Source: an uncultured Oscillospiraceae bacterium
GTDB taxonomy: Bacteria > Bacillota > Clostridia > Oscillospirales > Oscillospiraceae
Assembly (NCBI GenBank): GCA_910587395.1
Contig: CAJULJ010000004.1
Coordinates: 34,122-98,121, forward strand
Length of the DNA stretch: 64,000 bases
Reading direction: 5' to 3'
Shown: piece by piece, positions 49,677-57,993 of the stretch
Layout: each line of letters begins with the position of its first letter
Numbering within the stretch: position 1 is the stretch's first letter
Notes under the pieces: generated by a model
Told to the model about the DNA's origin: nothing
The model's input: the letters and a program-made list of their open reading frames with translations, nothing else
The model's database searches: none
Position numbers and translations under genes: made by a program

Positions 49677-51578
49677 ATGGCATTGGATTACAAAAAGTGT
49701 GCGCAAGAGATTTTCAGCCACCTGGGTGGACGGGAAAATCTGGTGAGCGCGGCCCACTGCGCTACCCGCCTGCGGTTGGTCACGGTGGACAACAGCAAGA
49801 TCGACATGAAGGCCCTGGAGGACGTGGACGGCGTGAAGGGCGTGTTCAGCGCCTCCGGCCAGATCCAGATTATCCTGGGCACCGGCACCGTGAACAAGGT
49901 CTATGACGAGTTCATTGCCATCACCGGCCTGTCCGCAGCCACCAAGGAGGAGGTCAAGGCCGCGGCCGCCGCCAGGCAGAATCCCTTCAAGCGGGCCATC
50001 AAGACCCTGGGCGACATCTTTGTCCCCATCATCCCCGCCATCGTGGCCAGCGGCTTCCTTATGGGCATCATGGAGGCGCTGAACTTCATGGTGAACAAGG
50101 GCTTCGTGAACATCGACACCTCCGGCTCCGTCTATGTCATCGCAAACCTGTGCGCCAATACCGCCTACACGTTTCTGCCCATCCTGATTGCCTACAGCGC
50201 GGCGAAGGCCTTTGGCGGCAACCCGTACTTAGGCGCGGTCATCGGCATGCTGATGATCCATCCCAACCTGCAAAACGCCTGGACCGTGGCCACCGAGGGC
50301 GTCCTTCAGACCCAGAAGGTGTGGTTCGGCCTGTACAGCGTGGATATGGTGGGTTACCAGGGCCACGTTATTCCGGTCATCATCGCCGTATGGGTGATGT
50401 GCTTCATCGAAAAGCGCCTGCATAAAATTGTCCCGGCCATGTTCGATTTGTTCGTCACTCCGCTGGTCAGCGTGTTTGTCACCGGTTATCTGACCCTGTC
50501 CGTCATCGGCCCCATTTTCGTCACCATTGAGAACGCTGTCATCGACGGCATCCTGTGGCTGCTGGCCCTGCCTCTCGGCATCGGCAGCCTCATCATGGGC
50601 GGCCTGTATTCCACCACCGTGGTGGCGGGCATCCACCATATGTACACCGTCATCGACTTTGGACAGATCTCCAAGTACGGGTTGACCTACTGGCTGCCGC
50701 TGGCCTCCGCGGCCAACATGGCCCAGGGCGCGGCCACCCTGGCGGTAGCCCTCAAGACGAAAAACGGCAAGACCAAGGCCGTGGCGCTGCCCTCTGCGCT
50801 GTCCTGCTTCATGGGCATCACCGAGCCCGCCATCTTCGGCGTGAACCTGCGCCACTTCAAGCCCTTTGTCTGCGGCGCCGTCGGCGGCGCGGCGGGCGCC
50901 ATGTACGCCTCCCTGGTGGGGCTGGGCGCCAGCGGCACCGGCGTCACCGGCCTGTTCGGTTTGCTGTTGTGCCTGCACGACCCCATCAACTACATCATCA
51001 TGGCCGCCATCTCTATCGGCGTGGCCTTTGTGCTGACCTGGATGTTCGGTTATCAGGACGCCGAGCCCGCTGAAGCCAGGAAGCCCGTCCCGTCCCGGCC
51101 TGAATCCGCGCTTCTCTCCATCCAGTGCAAGCCCGGCGCCGTATATGCCCCTGCTGCCGGTACCGCCATCCCCTCCGAGGAGATTCCCGACGATACCTTT
51201 GCCGCCGGTGTTCTGGGCCGGGGCGTGGGCATTCAGCCCAGCGAGGGCATTGTGGTTGCCCCCTTTGACGGAGAGATTTCCACCGTGGCGGAGACCAGGC
51301 ACGCAGTGGGACTCTCCTCTCCCGACGGCATGGAGCTGCTTATCCACGTGGGCGTGGACACAGTTGCCATGAACGGCGATGGGTTTGATGCGCTGGTCCG
51401 GGAGGGGCAGCAGGTGAAGGCGGGCGACAAGCTTATCACCTTTGACCGGGACAAGATCGCCGCCGCCGGACACCCCGATGTGGTGGTGGTGCTGGTGACC
51501 AACTCCGATGACTACGAGGATGTGAGCATTCAGACCGGCCCCTGCGGAGTTCTGGAGCAGGTCATTCAGGTCAAATAA
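49677..51578 (+). CDS. PTS sugar transporter EIIBCA, glucose/beta-glucoside/sucrose family
   Basis: A 633-residue three-domain permease that imports and phosphorylates a sugar. EIIB (residues 1-90) has the phospho-Cys C28 in HCATRLR. EIIC (about 110-455) has ten or so helices and the GITEPAIFGVNLR signature. EIIA (about 490-633) has GVGIQPSEG and the phospho-His H557 in LLIHVGVDTVAMNG. The B-C-A order is that of BglF/ScrA/TreP-like enzymes; the sugar is not decided by sequence. A GGGAGGA site precedes the ATG. Enzyme I follows after 87 bp. Confidence 0.94.
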   Translation: MALDYKKCAQEIFSHLGGRENLVSAAHCATRLRLVTVDNSKIDMKALEDVDGVKGVFSASGQIQIILGTGTVNKVYDEFIAITGLSAATKEEVKAAAAARQNPFKRAIKTLGDIFVPIIPAIVASGFLMGIMEALNFMVNKGFVNIDTSGSVYVIANLCANTAYTFLPILIAYSAAKAFGGNPYLGAVIGMLMIHPNLQNAWTVATEGVLQTQKVWFGLYSVDMVGYQGHVIPVIIAVWVMCFIEKRLHKIVPAMFDLFVTPLVSVFVTGYLTLSVIGPIFVTIENAVIDGILWLLALPLGIGSLIMGGLYSTTVVAGIHHMYTVIDFGQISKYGLTYWLPLASAANMAQGAATLAVALKTKNGKTKAVALPSALSCFMGITEPAIFGVNLRHFKPFVCGAVGGAAGAMYASLVGLGASGTGVTGLFGLLLCLHDPINYIIMAAISIGVAFVLTWMFGYQDAEPAEARKPVPSRPESALLSIQCKPGAVYAPAAGTAIPSEEIPDDTFAAGVLGRGVGIQPSEGIVVAPFDGEISTVAETRHAVGLSSPDGMELLIHVGVDTVAMNGDGFDALVREGQQVKAGDKLITFDRDKIAAAGHPDVVVVLVTNSDDYEDVSIQTGPCGVLEQVIQVK

Positions 51579-51665
51579 AGCGCGAATACGGGAAAACGGT
51601 GAAATGGCTGTCCAATGGATGGAGCGGCGAATGCCGTAAAATTGATATTGCAGGAGGGACACAGT

Positions 51666-53321
51666 ATGATCTTGATGCAGGGAAAAGGTGTTTCCAAAGG
51701 AGTGGTGAAGGGGCCCATCTACTTCTATCAGCGGGCACAGGCCGCCGCCGCTCGGACCGCCGCCGCCGACATTGAGGAGGAGAAGCGCCGCCTGGAGGAG
51801 GCCAAGGAGAAGTCCATGGAGCAGCTGGGCGGCCTGGCGGACAAGGCGAGGGAGGAGGCGGGGGAGGAAGCCGCCATGCTCTTCGAGACCCACGCCATGT
51901 TTGTGGAGGACGAGGACTTCGTGGACTGCATGAACGCCGCCCTGGAGGAAGAGCGCTGTACGGCGGAGCGGGCGGTGGAGATCGCCGGAGAGCAGTTTGC
52001 CGCCATGCTGGCCGCCATGGACGACGCCTACATGCAGGCCCGTGCCGCCGACATCAAGGATGTGGCCCGGCGCATTCTGAACAACCTGATGGGCGTGACC
52101 GAGGGCGGCATTGACTCAGAGGAACCGGTGATTCTGGCCGCCGACGATCTGGCCCCCTCCGAGACCCTCCAGCTGGACAAGAGCAAGATTCTGGGCTTCA
52201 TCACCCAGGGCGGCTCGGGCAACAGCCACACCGCCATCCTGGCTCGAACCATGGGCATCCCCGCCATCTGCGGCCTGGGGGACGCCCTCAAGCAGGAGCT
52301 GAACGGCCGCACCGCCTACATCGACGGCGAGACCGGTCAGGCCGCCATTGAGCCGGACGACATCACCCTCACCTCCTTCCAGTCCAAGCTGGAGCAGCAG
52401 CAGGAGATGAAACGCCTCATGGAGACCATGAAGGGGCAGGAGGACGTGACCCTGGACGGCCGGGAGATGATGGTGTACTGCAACATCGGCTCTCCCGAGG
52501 ACGTGGCGGCGGTGCTGTCCAACGACGGCCAGGGCATCGGCCTGTTCCGCTCGGAATTCCTGTATCTGGCCTCCAGCGACTACCCCACCGAGGAGGATCA
52601 GTTCCAGGCGTATAAAGAGGTCGCCGCCGCCATGGGCGGCAAGCGGGTGGTCATCCGCACACTGGATATCGGCGCGGACAAGCAGGTGGGCTATTTCAAC
52701 CTCCAGAAGGAGGAAAACCCCGCCCTGGGCGTGCGGGCCATCCGCATCTGCCTGAACCGGCCGGAGGTGTTCCGCACCCAGCTGCGGGCGCTGTACCGGG
52801 CCTCCGCCTACGGCAGGATTGCCATCATGTTCCCCATGATCACCTCCGTGTGGGAGGTCCGGGAGTGCAAACGGGCTTGCCAGAAGGTGATGGCCGAGCT
52901 GGACAAGGAGGGCATTCCCTACCGTCAGGACACGGAGATCGGCATCATGATCGAAACCCCCGCCTCCGTTTTTGTGGCCGAGGAGCTGGCAAAGGAAGTG
53001 GATTTCTTCTCCGTGGGCACCAACGACCTGACCCAGTACACCCTGGCCTGCGACCGTCAGGCCAACGACCTGGGCAAGTTCTTCGACCCCCACCACCCCG
53101 CTGTGCTGCGGGCGCTGAAAATGGCCGCCGACGCCGCCCACAAGGCGGGCATCTGGATCGGCATCTGCGGTGAGCTGGGGGCGGATCTGTCTCTGCTGGA
53201 GACCTTCCTGGCCATCGGCATCGACGAGCTGTCCGTGTCGCCCTCTTCGGTGCTCCCGCTCCGGGCGCAGATCCGCAAGTCCATCGCCAAAACCTGCACG
53301 CTGGACCGGCTGGAGTGCTGA
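51666..53321 (+). CDS. ptsI: PTS enzyme I
   Basis: It passes phosphate from phosphoenolpyruvate to HPr. The 551-residue protein is slightly shorter than the common 570-575. The phospho-His is H188 in GGSGNSHTAILART, next to the expected position, which confirms the start at 51666. The PEP-binding domain shows GIGLFRSEFL, ALGVRAIRICL, EIGIMIETP and GTNDLTQYTLACDR, and a catalytic Cys in GICGELGAD. A GGAGGG site is 8 bases before the ATG. It is unusual to find ptsI in a sugar-specific operon without ptsH. Confidence 0.96.
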   Translation: MILMQGKGVSKGVVKGPIYFYQRAQAAAARTAAADIEEEKRRLEEAKEKSMEQLGGLADKAREEAGEEAAMLFETHAMFVEDEDFVDCMNAALEEERCTAERAVEIAGEQFAAMLAAMDDAYMQARAADIKDVARRILNNLMGVTEGGIDSEEPVILAADDLAPSETLQLDKSKILGFITQGGSGNSHTAILARTMGIPAICGLGDALKQELNGRTAYIDGETGQAAIEPDDITLTSFQSKLEQQQEMKRLMETMKGQEDVTLDGREMMVYCNIGSPEDVAAVLSNDGQGIGLFRSEFLYLASSDYPTEEDQFQAYKEVAAAMGGKRVVIRTLDIGADKQVGYFNLQKEENPALGVRAIRICLNRPEVFRTQLRALYRASAYGRIAIMFPMITSVWEVRECKRACQKVMAELDKEGIPYRQDTEIGIMIETPASVFVAEELAKEVDFFSVGTNDLTQYTLACDRQANDLGKFFDPHHPAVLRALKMAADAAHKAGIWIGICGELGADLSLLETFLAIGIDELSVSPSSVLPLRAQIRKSIAKTCTLDRLEC

Positions 53322-53344
53322 GAAGCTGGAAAAAGTGAAACACA

Positions 53345-53390
53345 TACAGGGCGGGCGGCAATGCAGCCGTCCGCCCTGTGCGCGTTTTTC
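53345..53390 (+). terminator. Intrinsic terminator of the PTS-ptsI operon
   Basis: ACAGGGCGGGCGGC pairs with GCCGTCCGCCCTGT over a short loop, with one mismatch, followed by a TTTTTC tract. Confidence 0.85.
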
Positions 53391-53501
53391 TTATGGAGGA
53401 GGTCCAGATGGCGCCGCTCACCCGTTTTCACGGCGGGGTTTTGCGGCCGGCACCGTACTGTCCGTACTGTCATGGTATGGGAAGTTTATGCCGCCGCCCC
53501 C

Positions 53502-53530
53502 TGGAAATGTTCCGTTGGATATGCTACAAT
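53502..53530 (+). promoter_or_regulatory. Promoter of the LacI-family gene
   Basis: TGGAAA (weak -35), 17 bp, TACAAT. Confidence 0.5.
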
Positions 53531-53531
53531 A

Positions 53532-53545
53532 TGAAATAGATTTCA
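53532..53545 (+). promoter_or_regulatory. LacI-type operator at the regulator's own promoter
   Basis: TGAAAT-AG-ATTTCA, a perfect dyad 2 bases after the -10 box and 18 bases before the start codon. This implies autoregulation. Confidence 0.8.
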
Positions 53546-53563
53546 AGATTGGAGGAGCTCCTA

Positions 53564-54547
53564 ATGAATATTGCCGATATCGCCAAGCTTGCAGGGGTAT
53601 CCCCCGCCGCTGTTTCACGCTATTTGAACCAGGGCTATTTATCCCAGGAAAAAAGGGAGGCCATCCGCAAGGTAATTGAAGAGACAGGCTATCGCCCCAT
53701 GGTCCAGGCCCAGATCCTGCGCACACGCAGGACAAAGACCATCGGGGTCATCCTGCCTAAAATCGACTCCTTTTCCATTGGCAGCATTGTGGCGGGCATC
53801 GACTCCGTGCTGGAGCAGAAGGGGTTTCAGATTCTGCTGGCCGATACCCACAATGACCCGGACAAAGAGCTGGAATATCTGGACAGCTTTGACGATCAGC
53901 GGGTGGACGGCGTGATTTTGATCGCCACCGTGTTCACGTCAAAGCACGTCGCCATCCTGAAAAAGAGCCGGGTGCCTGTGGTGGTGGTGGGGCAGCAGCT
54001 GGCGGGCGTGCCCTGCGTCTATCACGATGACTACCACGCCTTTTATGATATGACCAGGGCTCTGGTGGAGAAGGGCTGCCGCAGGCTGGGCTTTGTCGGC
54101 GCGCTGCCCCAGGACAAGGCCGTGGGGCAGGAGCGAAGCCGGGCTTATTGTGACGCTGTGCGGGACGCCGGACTGGAGGAGCAGGCCAAACACACCGCTG
54201 TGGCGAAGTTCACCATCGCCTCGGGGAGAGAGACGGCTCAGACTCTCTGGGAGACCTATGGGCCGCTGGATGGGTTGGTCTGTGCCACGGACAATATGGC
54301 GGTGGGGGCGCTGCAATACCTGAAAAGCCGAGGCATCCGGGTGCCGGAGGACGTGCGGATCACCGGGCAGGGAGGGGCGGACCTGTGTGATGTGACCACT
54401 CCCGCCATCACCACCATCCGCTATTTTTACGAGGAGAGCGGCGTCAACGCCGCCTCCCTTTTGATGGAGCGGCTTGAAAACCCGGATGCTCCGGCGAAGG
54501 AGATCAAGCTGGGGTATTCCATCGTGGAAAAGGAGTCCACGCGGTAG
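53564..54547 (+). CDS. LacI-family repressor of the PTS regulon
   Basis: A 327-residue regulator. The N-terminal HTH (NIADIAKLAGVSPAAVSRYLNQG) and the hinge helix (RKVIEETGYRPMVQAQILRTRRT) are followed by a sugar-binding domain of periplasmic-binding type. The start at 53564 follows TTGGAGGAG; the longer frame begins upstream of the ribosome site. Identical palindromes lie at its own promoter and at those of the HAD and PTS genes. It is therefore most likely the local sugar-responsive repressor, similar in role to ScrR. The inducer is unknown. Confidence 0.93.
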   Translation: MNIADIAKLAGVSPAAVSRYLNQGYLSQEKREAIRKVIEETGYRPMVQAQILRTRRTKTIGVILPKIDSFSIGSIVAGIDSVLEQKGFQILLADTHNDPDKELEYLDSFDDQRVDGVILIATVFTSKHVAILKKSRVPVVVVGQQLAGVPCVYHDDYHAFYDMTRALVEKGCRRLGFVGALPQDKAVGQERSRAYCDAVRDAGLEEQAKHTAVAKFTIASGRETAQTLWETYGPLDGLVCATDNMAVGALQYLKSRGIRVPEDVRITGQGGADLCDVTTPAITTIRYFYEESGVNAASLLMERLENPDAPAKEIKLGYSIVEKESTR

Positions 54548-54603
54548 GCAGAGCGCATATTGGCGGGGCGAAATTGGTTAAGGACCGGAATAGGGTGAAA
54601 CAA

Positions 54604-54640
54604 AAGCCCGGCGGGGGAGCTTCTCCGCCGGACTTTTCGT
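54604..54640 (+). terminator. Intrinsic terminator of the LacI-family gene
   Basis: AAAGCCCGGCGG with CCGCCGGACTTTT forms a stem with one mismatch, ending in a T run. Confidence 0.75.
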
Positions 54641-54689
54641 ATTGATCCGAAATCTTTATAAAGGTGTGCTTAAAAATTCCGAAACTGCC

Positions 54690-54719
54690 TTGAAAATACC
54701 TGTCCAGTTGATGTAATAT
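54690..54719 (+). promoter_or_regulatory. Promoter of the AI-2E-type gene
   Basis: TTGAAA, 18 bp, TAATAT, 35 bp before the start codon. Confidence 0.5.
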
Positions 54720-54754
54720 AGGCTTATGACTGGATTGGGAAAGGGCGGCTGCAC

Positions 54755-55951
54755 ATGAACAAGGAATTCCTCAAAAAGATATTTTTCAAATCCCTGACGG
54801 GCTTTCTCTCTCTGGCGCTGGCGATTATGCTGTTTTTCTGTATTCAGCGCATGGATCAGCTGCGTCAGACCTTCCGCTGGCTGCTGGATGTGCTCACCCC
54901 CTTCATCTACGGCGGCACCATGGCCTACCTCCTGAAAACCCCCTGCGGCTTTTTGGAGCGGCAGATTGAGTCGATTCTGCCGGACAAGTTCAAAAAGCAT
55001 GCCAATGTCCTCAGTGTGATCGCCGTGATGATCCTCAGCGCGCTGGTGATTTACTTGCTGCTGAACATGGTGATTCCCGAGATGTGGAACAGCATCGTCG
55101 CCCTGGCGGTGGCGATTCCCCCCAAGGCGGAGGAGTTTGCCAACTGGGTGGTGGGCCATCTGGAGGGCAACGAGATGCTGCAAAACTACGTGAACAACGC
55201 CTTTGCCAATATCGAGCACTGGCTGAGAAACTGGGCCAACACCGACCTGCTTCCCACCATGCAGGGAATGATGGACGGCGTGGTGGGGATGATGGGCGGA
55301 GTGTTCACCACGGTGAGCTCGGTGTTCACGGTGATTAAGAACATCGTGCTGGGCATCATCATCTGTGTCTACCTGCTGGCCGCCCGCAAGAGCTTTTCCC
55401 GACAGGGCAAAGCCCTGGTGTACGCCGCATTCAAGCCGGAGTGGGCGGAGGCTGTGCTCAAGGAGCTGTCCTTTATCGATAAAACCTTTGTGGGCTTCTT
55501 CGGAGGCAAGATCCTGGACAGCGCCATCGTGGGGCTGATCTGCTACGTATTCTGCGCCGTCATGACAGCGGCGGCGGGGTTTCAGAACGCGGTGCTCATC
55601 AGCGTCATCATCGGTGTGACCAACGTGATCCCCTACTTCGGGCCGTTCATTGGAGCGGTGCCCGCCGCGCTGCTGATCCTGATCTCCAGCCCTCGGAACT
55701 GTCTCATCTTCCTGATCTTCATTGTCATTTTGCAGCAGTTTGACGGCAACATCCTGGGGCCCAAGCTGCTGGCGGGCAGCGTGGGGCTTACCGGCTTCTG
55801 GGTGCTGTTCGCCATCACCCTGTTCCAGGGGGTGTTCGGTTTTATAGGCATTCTGGTTGGGGTGCCGGTGTTCGCCGTGATCTACGATCTGGTGCGCCGG
55901 TGGATTGTGATGGGTCTGAAAAAGCACGGCAGGCTGGACATGCTGCAATAG
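54755..55951 (+). CDS. AI-2E-family transporter
   Basis: The 398-residue membrane protein has about eight helices. It matches the AI-2 exporter (TqsA/YdiK/PerM) family by LTPFIYGGTMAYLLKTP near the N-terminus and the C-terminal FGPFIGAVPAALLIL and GPKLLAGSVGLTGFWVLFAI stretches. Members export AI-2, act as Na+/H+ antiporters or have other roles, so the substrate is open. It is monocistronic with its own promoter and convergent with the chemoreceptor gene. Confidence 0.9.
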   Translation: MNKEFLKKIFFKSLTGFLSLALAIMLFFCIQRMDQLRQTFRWLLDVLTPFIYGGTMAYLLKTPCGFLERQIESILPDKFKKHANVLSVIAVMILSALVIYLLLNMVIPEMWNSIVALAVAIPPKAEEFANWVVGHLEGNEMLQNYVNNAFANIEHWLRNWANTDLLPTMQGMMDGVVGMMGGVFTTVSSVFTVIKNIVLGIIICVYLLAARKSFSRQGKALVYAAFKPEWAEAVLKELSFIDKTFVGFFGGKILDSAIVGLICYVFCAVMTAAAGFQNAVLISVIIGVTNVIPYFGPFIGAVPAALLILISSPRNCLIFLIFIVILQQFDGNILGPKLLAGSVGLTGFWVLFAITLFQGVFGFIGILVGVPVFAVIYDLVRRWIVMGLKKHGRLDMLQ

Positions 55952-55960
55952 CCGTACATA

Positions 55961-55997
55961 AAAAGGCGGGCGGCCTCATCAGAGACCGCCCGCCTTT
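55961..55997. terminator. Bidirectional terminator
   Basis: AAAGGCGGGCGGCCTC pairs with GAGACCGCCCGCCTTT, with one mismatch, between convergent genes. Confidence 0.82.
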
Positions 55998-56001
55998 GCT
56001 G

Positions 56002-57672
56002 TTATCTGCCGATGTAGCTGGGCTGGCGCTTGAGCTTGAACTTTTTGGTCTGATCCTCCAGCAAGTGGACCTGCTCAAACAGCTCGGAGCTGACGGCGGC
56101 GGACTCTTCGCTGCTGGCGGAGTTGGTCTGCACCACGGAGGAGATCTGTCCGATGCCCTCGGATACCTGGGAGAGGGACTCGGCCTCCTCGGAGATGGCG
56201 TCGGAGATGGCGCCGATGTCCTTGTTGGACTGGAGCACCAGCTCCAGCGCCTTTTTCAGGGAGGCGGACACCTCGCCCACGATCTGGGAACCTCGCTGAG
56301 TGGCCTGGACAGAATTCTCAATCAGCCCCTTGGTGGCCTTGGCGGCCTCGTCGGACTTGGAGGCGAGGCTGCGCACCTCGTCAGCCACCACGGCAAAGCC
56401 CTTGCCCGCGGACCCGGCCCGGGCGGCCTCCACGGCGGCGTTCAGGGCCAGAATATTGGTCTGGAAGGCGATATCCTCAATGGTGGCGATGATGCGGCCG
56501 ATCTGCTCGGAGGCGTCGGAGATATCCTTCATGGCGGATACCATCTGCTCCATCTGCTTGCTGCTCAGCGATACCTGCTGGCTGGTAAGCTGGGCGCTGC
56601 TCTGAGCGTCGGCGGCGGCTTGGGCGTTGCGGCCGGCGCTCTTGGACAGGTCGTCCACGGTGGCGTACACCTGCTGCACCGCGCTGGCCTGCTCCGTAGC
56701 GCCCTGGGCCAGGGCCTGAGCTCCGCTGGACAGCTGCTCGGCGTGGCTGGATACCCGGTCCTCCGCCTGGTTGATGCTTTCCATGGCCTGGGACAGAGCG
56801 GTGGTGAACATGTCCAGCGACGACTCGATGGACTGGAAATCGCCGATGTAGCGGGTGGAGGTCTGGACGTCGAAATTGCCCTGGGCCAGCTCGCCCATCA
56901 CCCGGTTGATGTCGTCCACATACTCGTGGACGCGGGCCATAGAGTCCTCCAGCGTCCGGGCCAGCTGTCCCAGCTCGTTCTTGGAGGCGTATTCTATGTT
57001 GAGAGCAAGCCTGCCCTCCTGGAGAGGCTGGACGTTGTCGGTAACAATCAGCAGGGGCTTGATGACATATTTCAGCACGTAAATCACCATGCTGATCAGG
57101 GCGAACAGGTTGAGCACAAGGCACACTATGGTGGAGGCGTGCATAAGGGCGATGGTGTTGTTCATGCTGGTGGCGTATGTATCAGTGAGGGCTTCGCCCT
57201 GCTCCACCACCTTGTCCAGCAATCCCACCAGGGCGGCGAGGTTGGTCTGGATGGTCTCTACATAGTACTGCTGGGCCCTGACGTGGCTGTTTTCGTACAT
57301 GTCCAAGGCGGTTTTGGCGGAGGCGTGGAGCTCCTTGTGCAGCGGCTCAATCTGGGTGCGGAGCCGTTCTACCTCGGCGTGCTGCAAATCCATGTCGCTG
57401 TACAGCCATTTGCCCAGCACGCAGCCAGTGTGGTCCATGCTGCCGGTGAATTCCGTACCGGAGTAGAGGGCGTTGCTCAGGTTGGCGGACCACTTGTAGT
57501 GGGCCACCTCCGCCTGCTGGACCTGATTCAGCATGGCGGTGGCCTTGATGTTGCTCTTTTGGGCGCCTTCAATGCGCAGAATGTTGGTTGTGGTCACGCC
57601 GCTGAACAGCAGCACGGCGACCAAAGCGCAGATGACGCGGATCATGACCGATCGTTTTATACTGGTACCCAT
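56002..57672 (-). CDS. Methyl-accepting chemotaxis protein with extracellular CZB-like zinc domain
   Basis: The 556-residue chemoreceptor has TM1 at about 10-30, an extracellular helical domain, TM2 at about 180-204, HAMP to about 260 and a cytoplasmic signalling hairpin with the conserved tip IEDIAFQTNILALNAAVEAARAG. The outer domain carries a CZB-like pattern: H58 in AHYKW, C84 in HTGCVLGKWL, and H112 and H116 in PLHKELH. CZB normally binds zinc and is usually cytoplasmic. There are no other chemotaxis genes in the window. The C-terminus lacks a CheR-tethering pentapeptide. Confidence 0.92.
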   Translation of the reverse strand: MGTSIKRSVMIRVICALVAVLLFSGVTTTNILRIEGAQKSNIKATAMLNQVQQAEVAHYKWSANLSNALYSGTEFTGSMDHTGCVLGKWLYSDMDLQHAEVERLRTQIEPLHKELHASAKTALDMYENSHVRAQQYYVETIQTNLAALVGLLDKVVEQGEALTDTYATSMNNTIALMHASTIVCLVLNLFALISMVIYVLKYVIKPLLIVTDNVQPLQEGRLALNIEYASKNELGQLARTLEDSMARVHEYVDDINRVMGELAQGNFDVQTSTRYIGDFQSIESSLDMFTTALSQAMESINQAEDRVSSHAEQLSSGAQALAQGATEQASAVQQVYATVDDLSKSAGRNAQAAADAQSSAQLTSQQVSLSSKQMEQMVSAMKDISDASEQIGRIIATIEDIAFQTNILALNAAVEAARAGSAGKGFAVVADEVRSLASKSDEAAKATKGLIENSVQATQRGSQIVGEVSASLKKALELVLQSNKDIGAISDAISEEAESLSQVSEGIGQISSVVQTNSASSEESAAVSSELFEQVHLLEDQTKKFKLKRQPSYIGR

Positions 57673-57821
57673 GATATAGGTCCTCCTTTAGTCGTTTTTG
57701 TCAGGAGAGCTTATAGAACGTGTGTCAGCGCCATGTATCACCTCATTGCCGGCAGTCGGCCGCTGTGGAAGTTGAAAGCCAGAGATTTCCGGCCATGGGG
57801 GAAATCGGAAGCTGTAGTGCC

Positions 57822-57850
57822 ATTATATGATAAAAGCGGCGGGAATGCAA
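57822..57850 (-). promoter_or_regulatory. Promoter of the chemoreceptor gene
   Basis: On the minus strand TTGCAT, 17 bp, TATAAT. It is a sigma-A form, not the sigma-D form usual for chemotaxis genes. Confidence 0.65.
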
Positions 57851-57919
57851 GAAGAATACTTGAAGACGGGGATGGAAGTTTTTCCTTTTCGGCCTTTGAG
57901 CCGCGCAATCCTGTTTTTC

Positions 57920-57948
57920 TTGCATTTTCTGCCAGAAGAGGGTATACT
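57920..57948 (+). promoter_or_regulatory. Promoter of the TIM-barrel gene
   Basis: TTGCAT, 17 bp, TATACT, 45 bp before the start codon. Confidence 0.7.
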
Positions 57949-57993
57949 GCTGTTAAGAAACCGGATTCGTCCGGCGCGTTGGGAGGAACCGTC

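Larger units (their letters stand above)
57673..57993. other. Divergent promoter region, chemoreceptor / TIM-barrel gene
   Basis: No gene is supported in this 321-bp spacer. It holds one sigma-A promoter on each strand, listed separately. The chemoreceptor leader is about 140 bases long and carries no recognised riboswitch. Confidence 0.5.

Noticed and set aside
55900..57993. Upstream half of the 1029-codon plus-strand frame ending in the TIM-barrel protein
   Set aside because: The first two thirds are antisense to the chemoreceptor. The real gene starts at 57994 behind its own promoter and ribosome site, so this is not a fusion protein.
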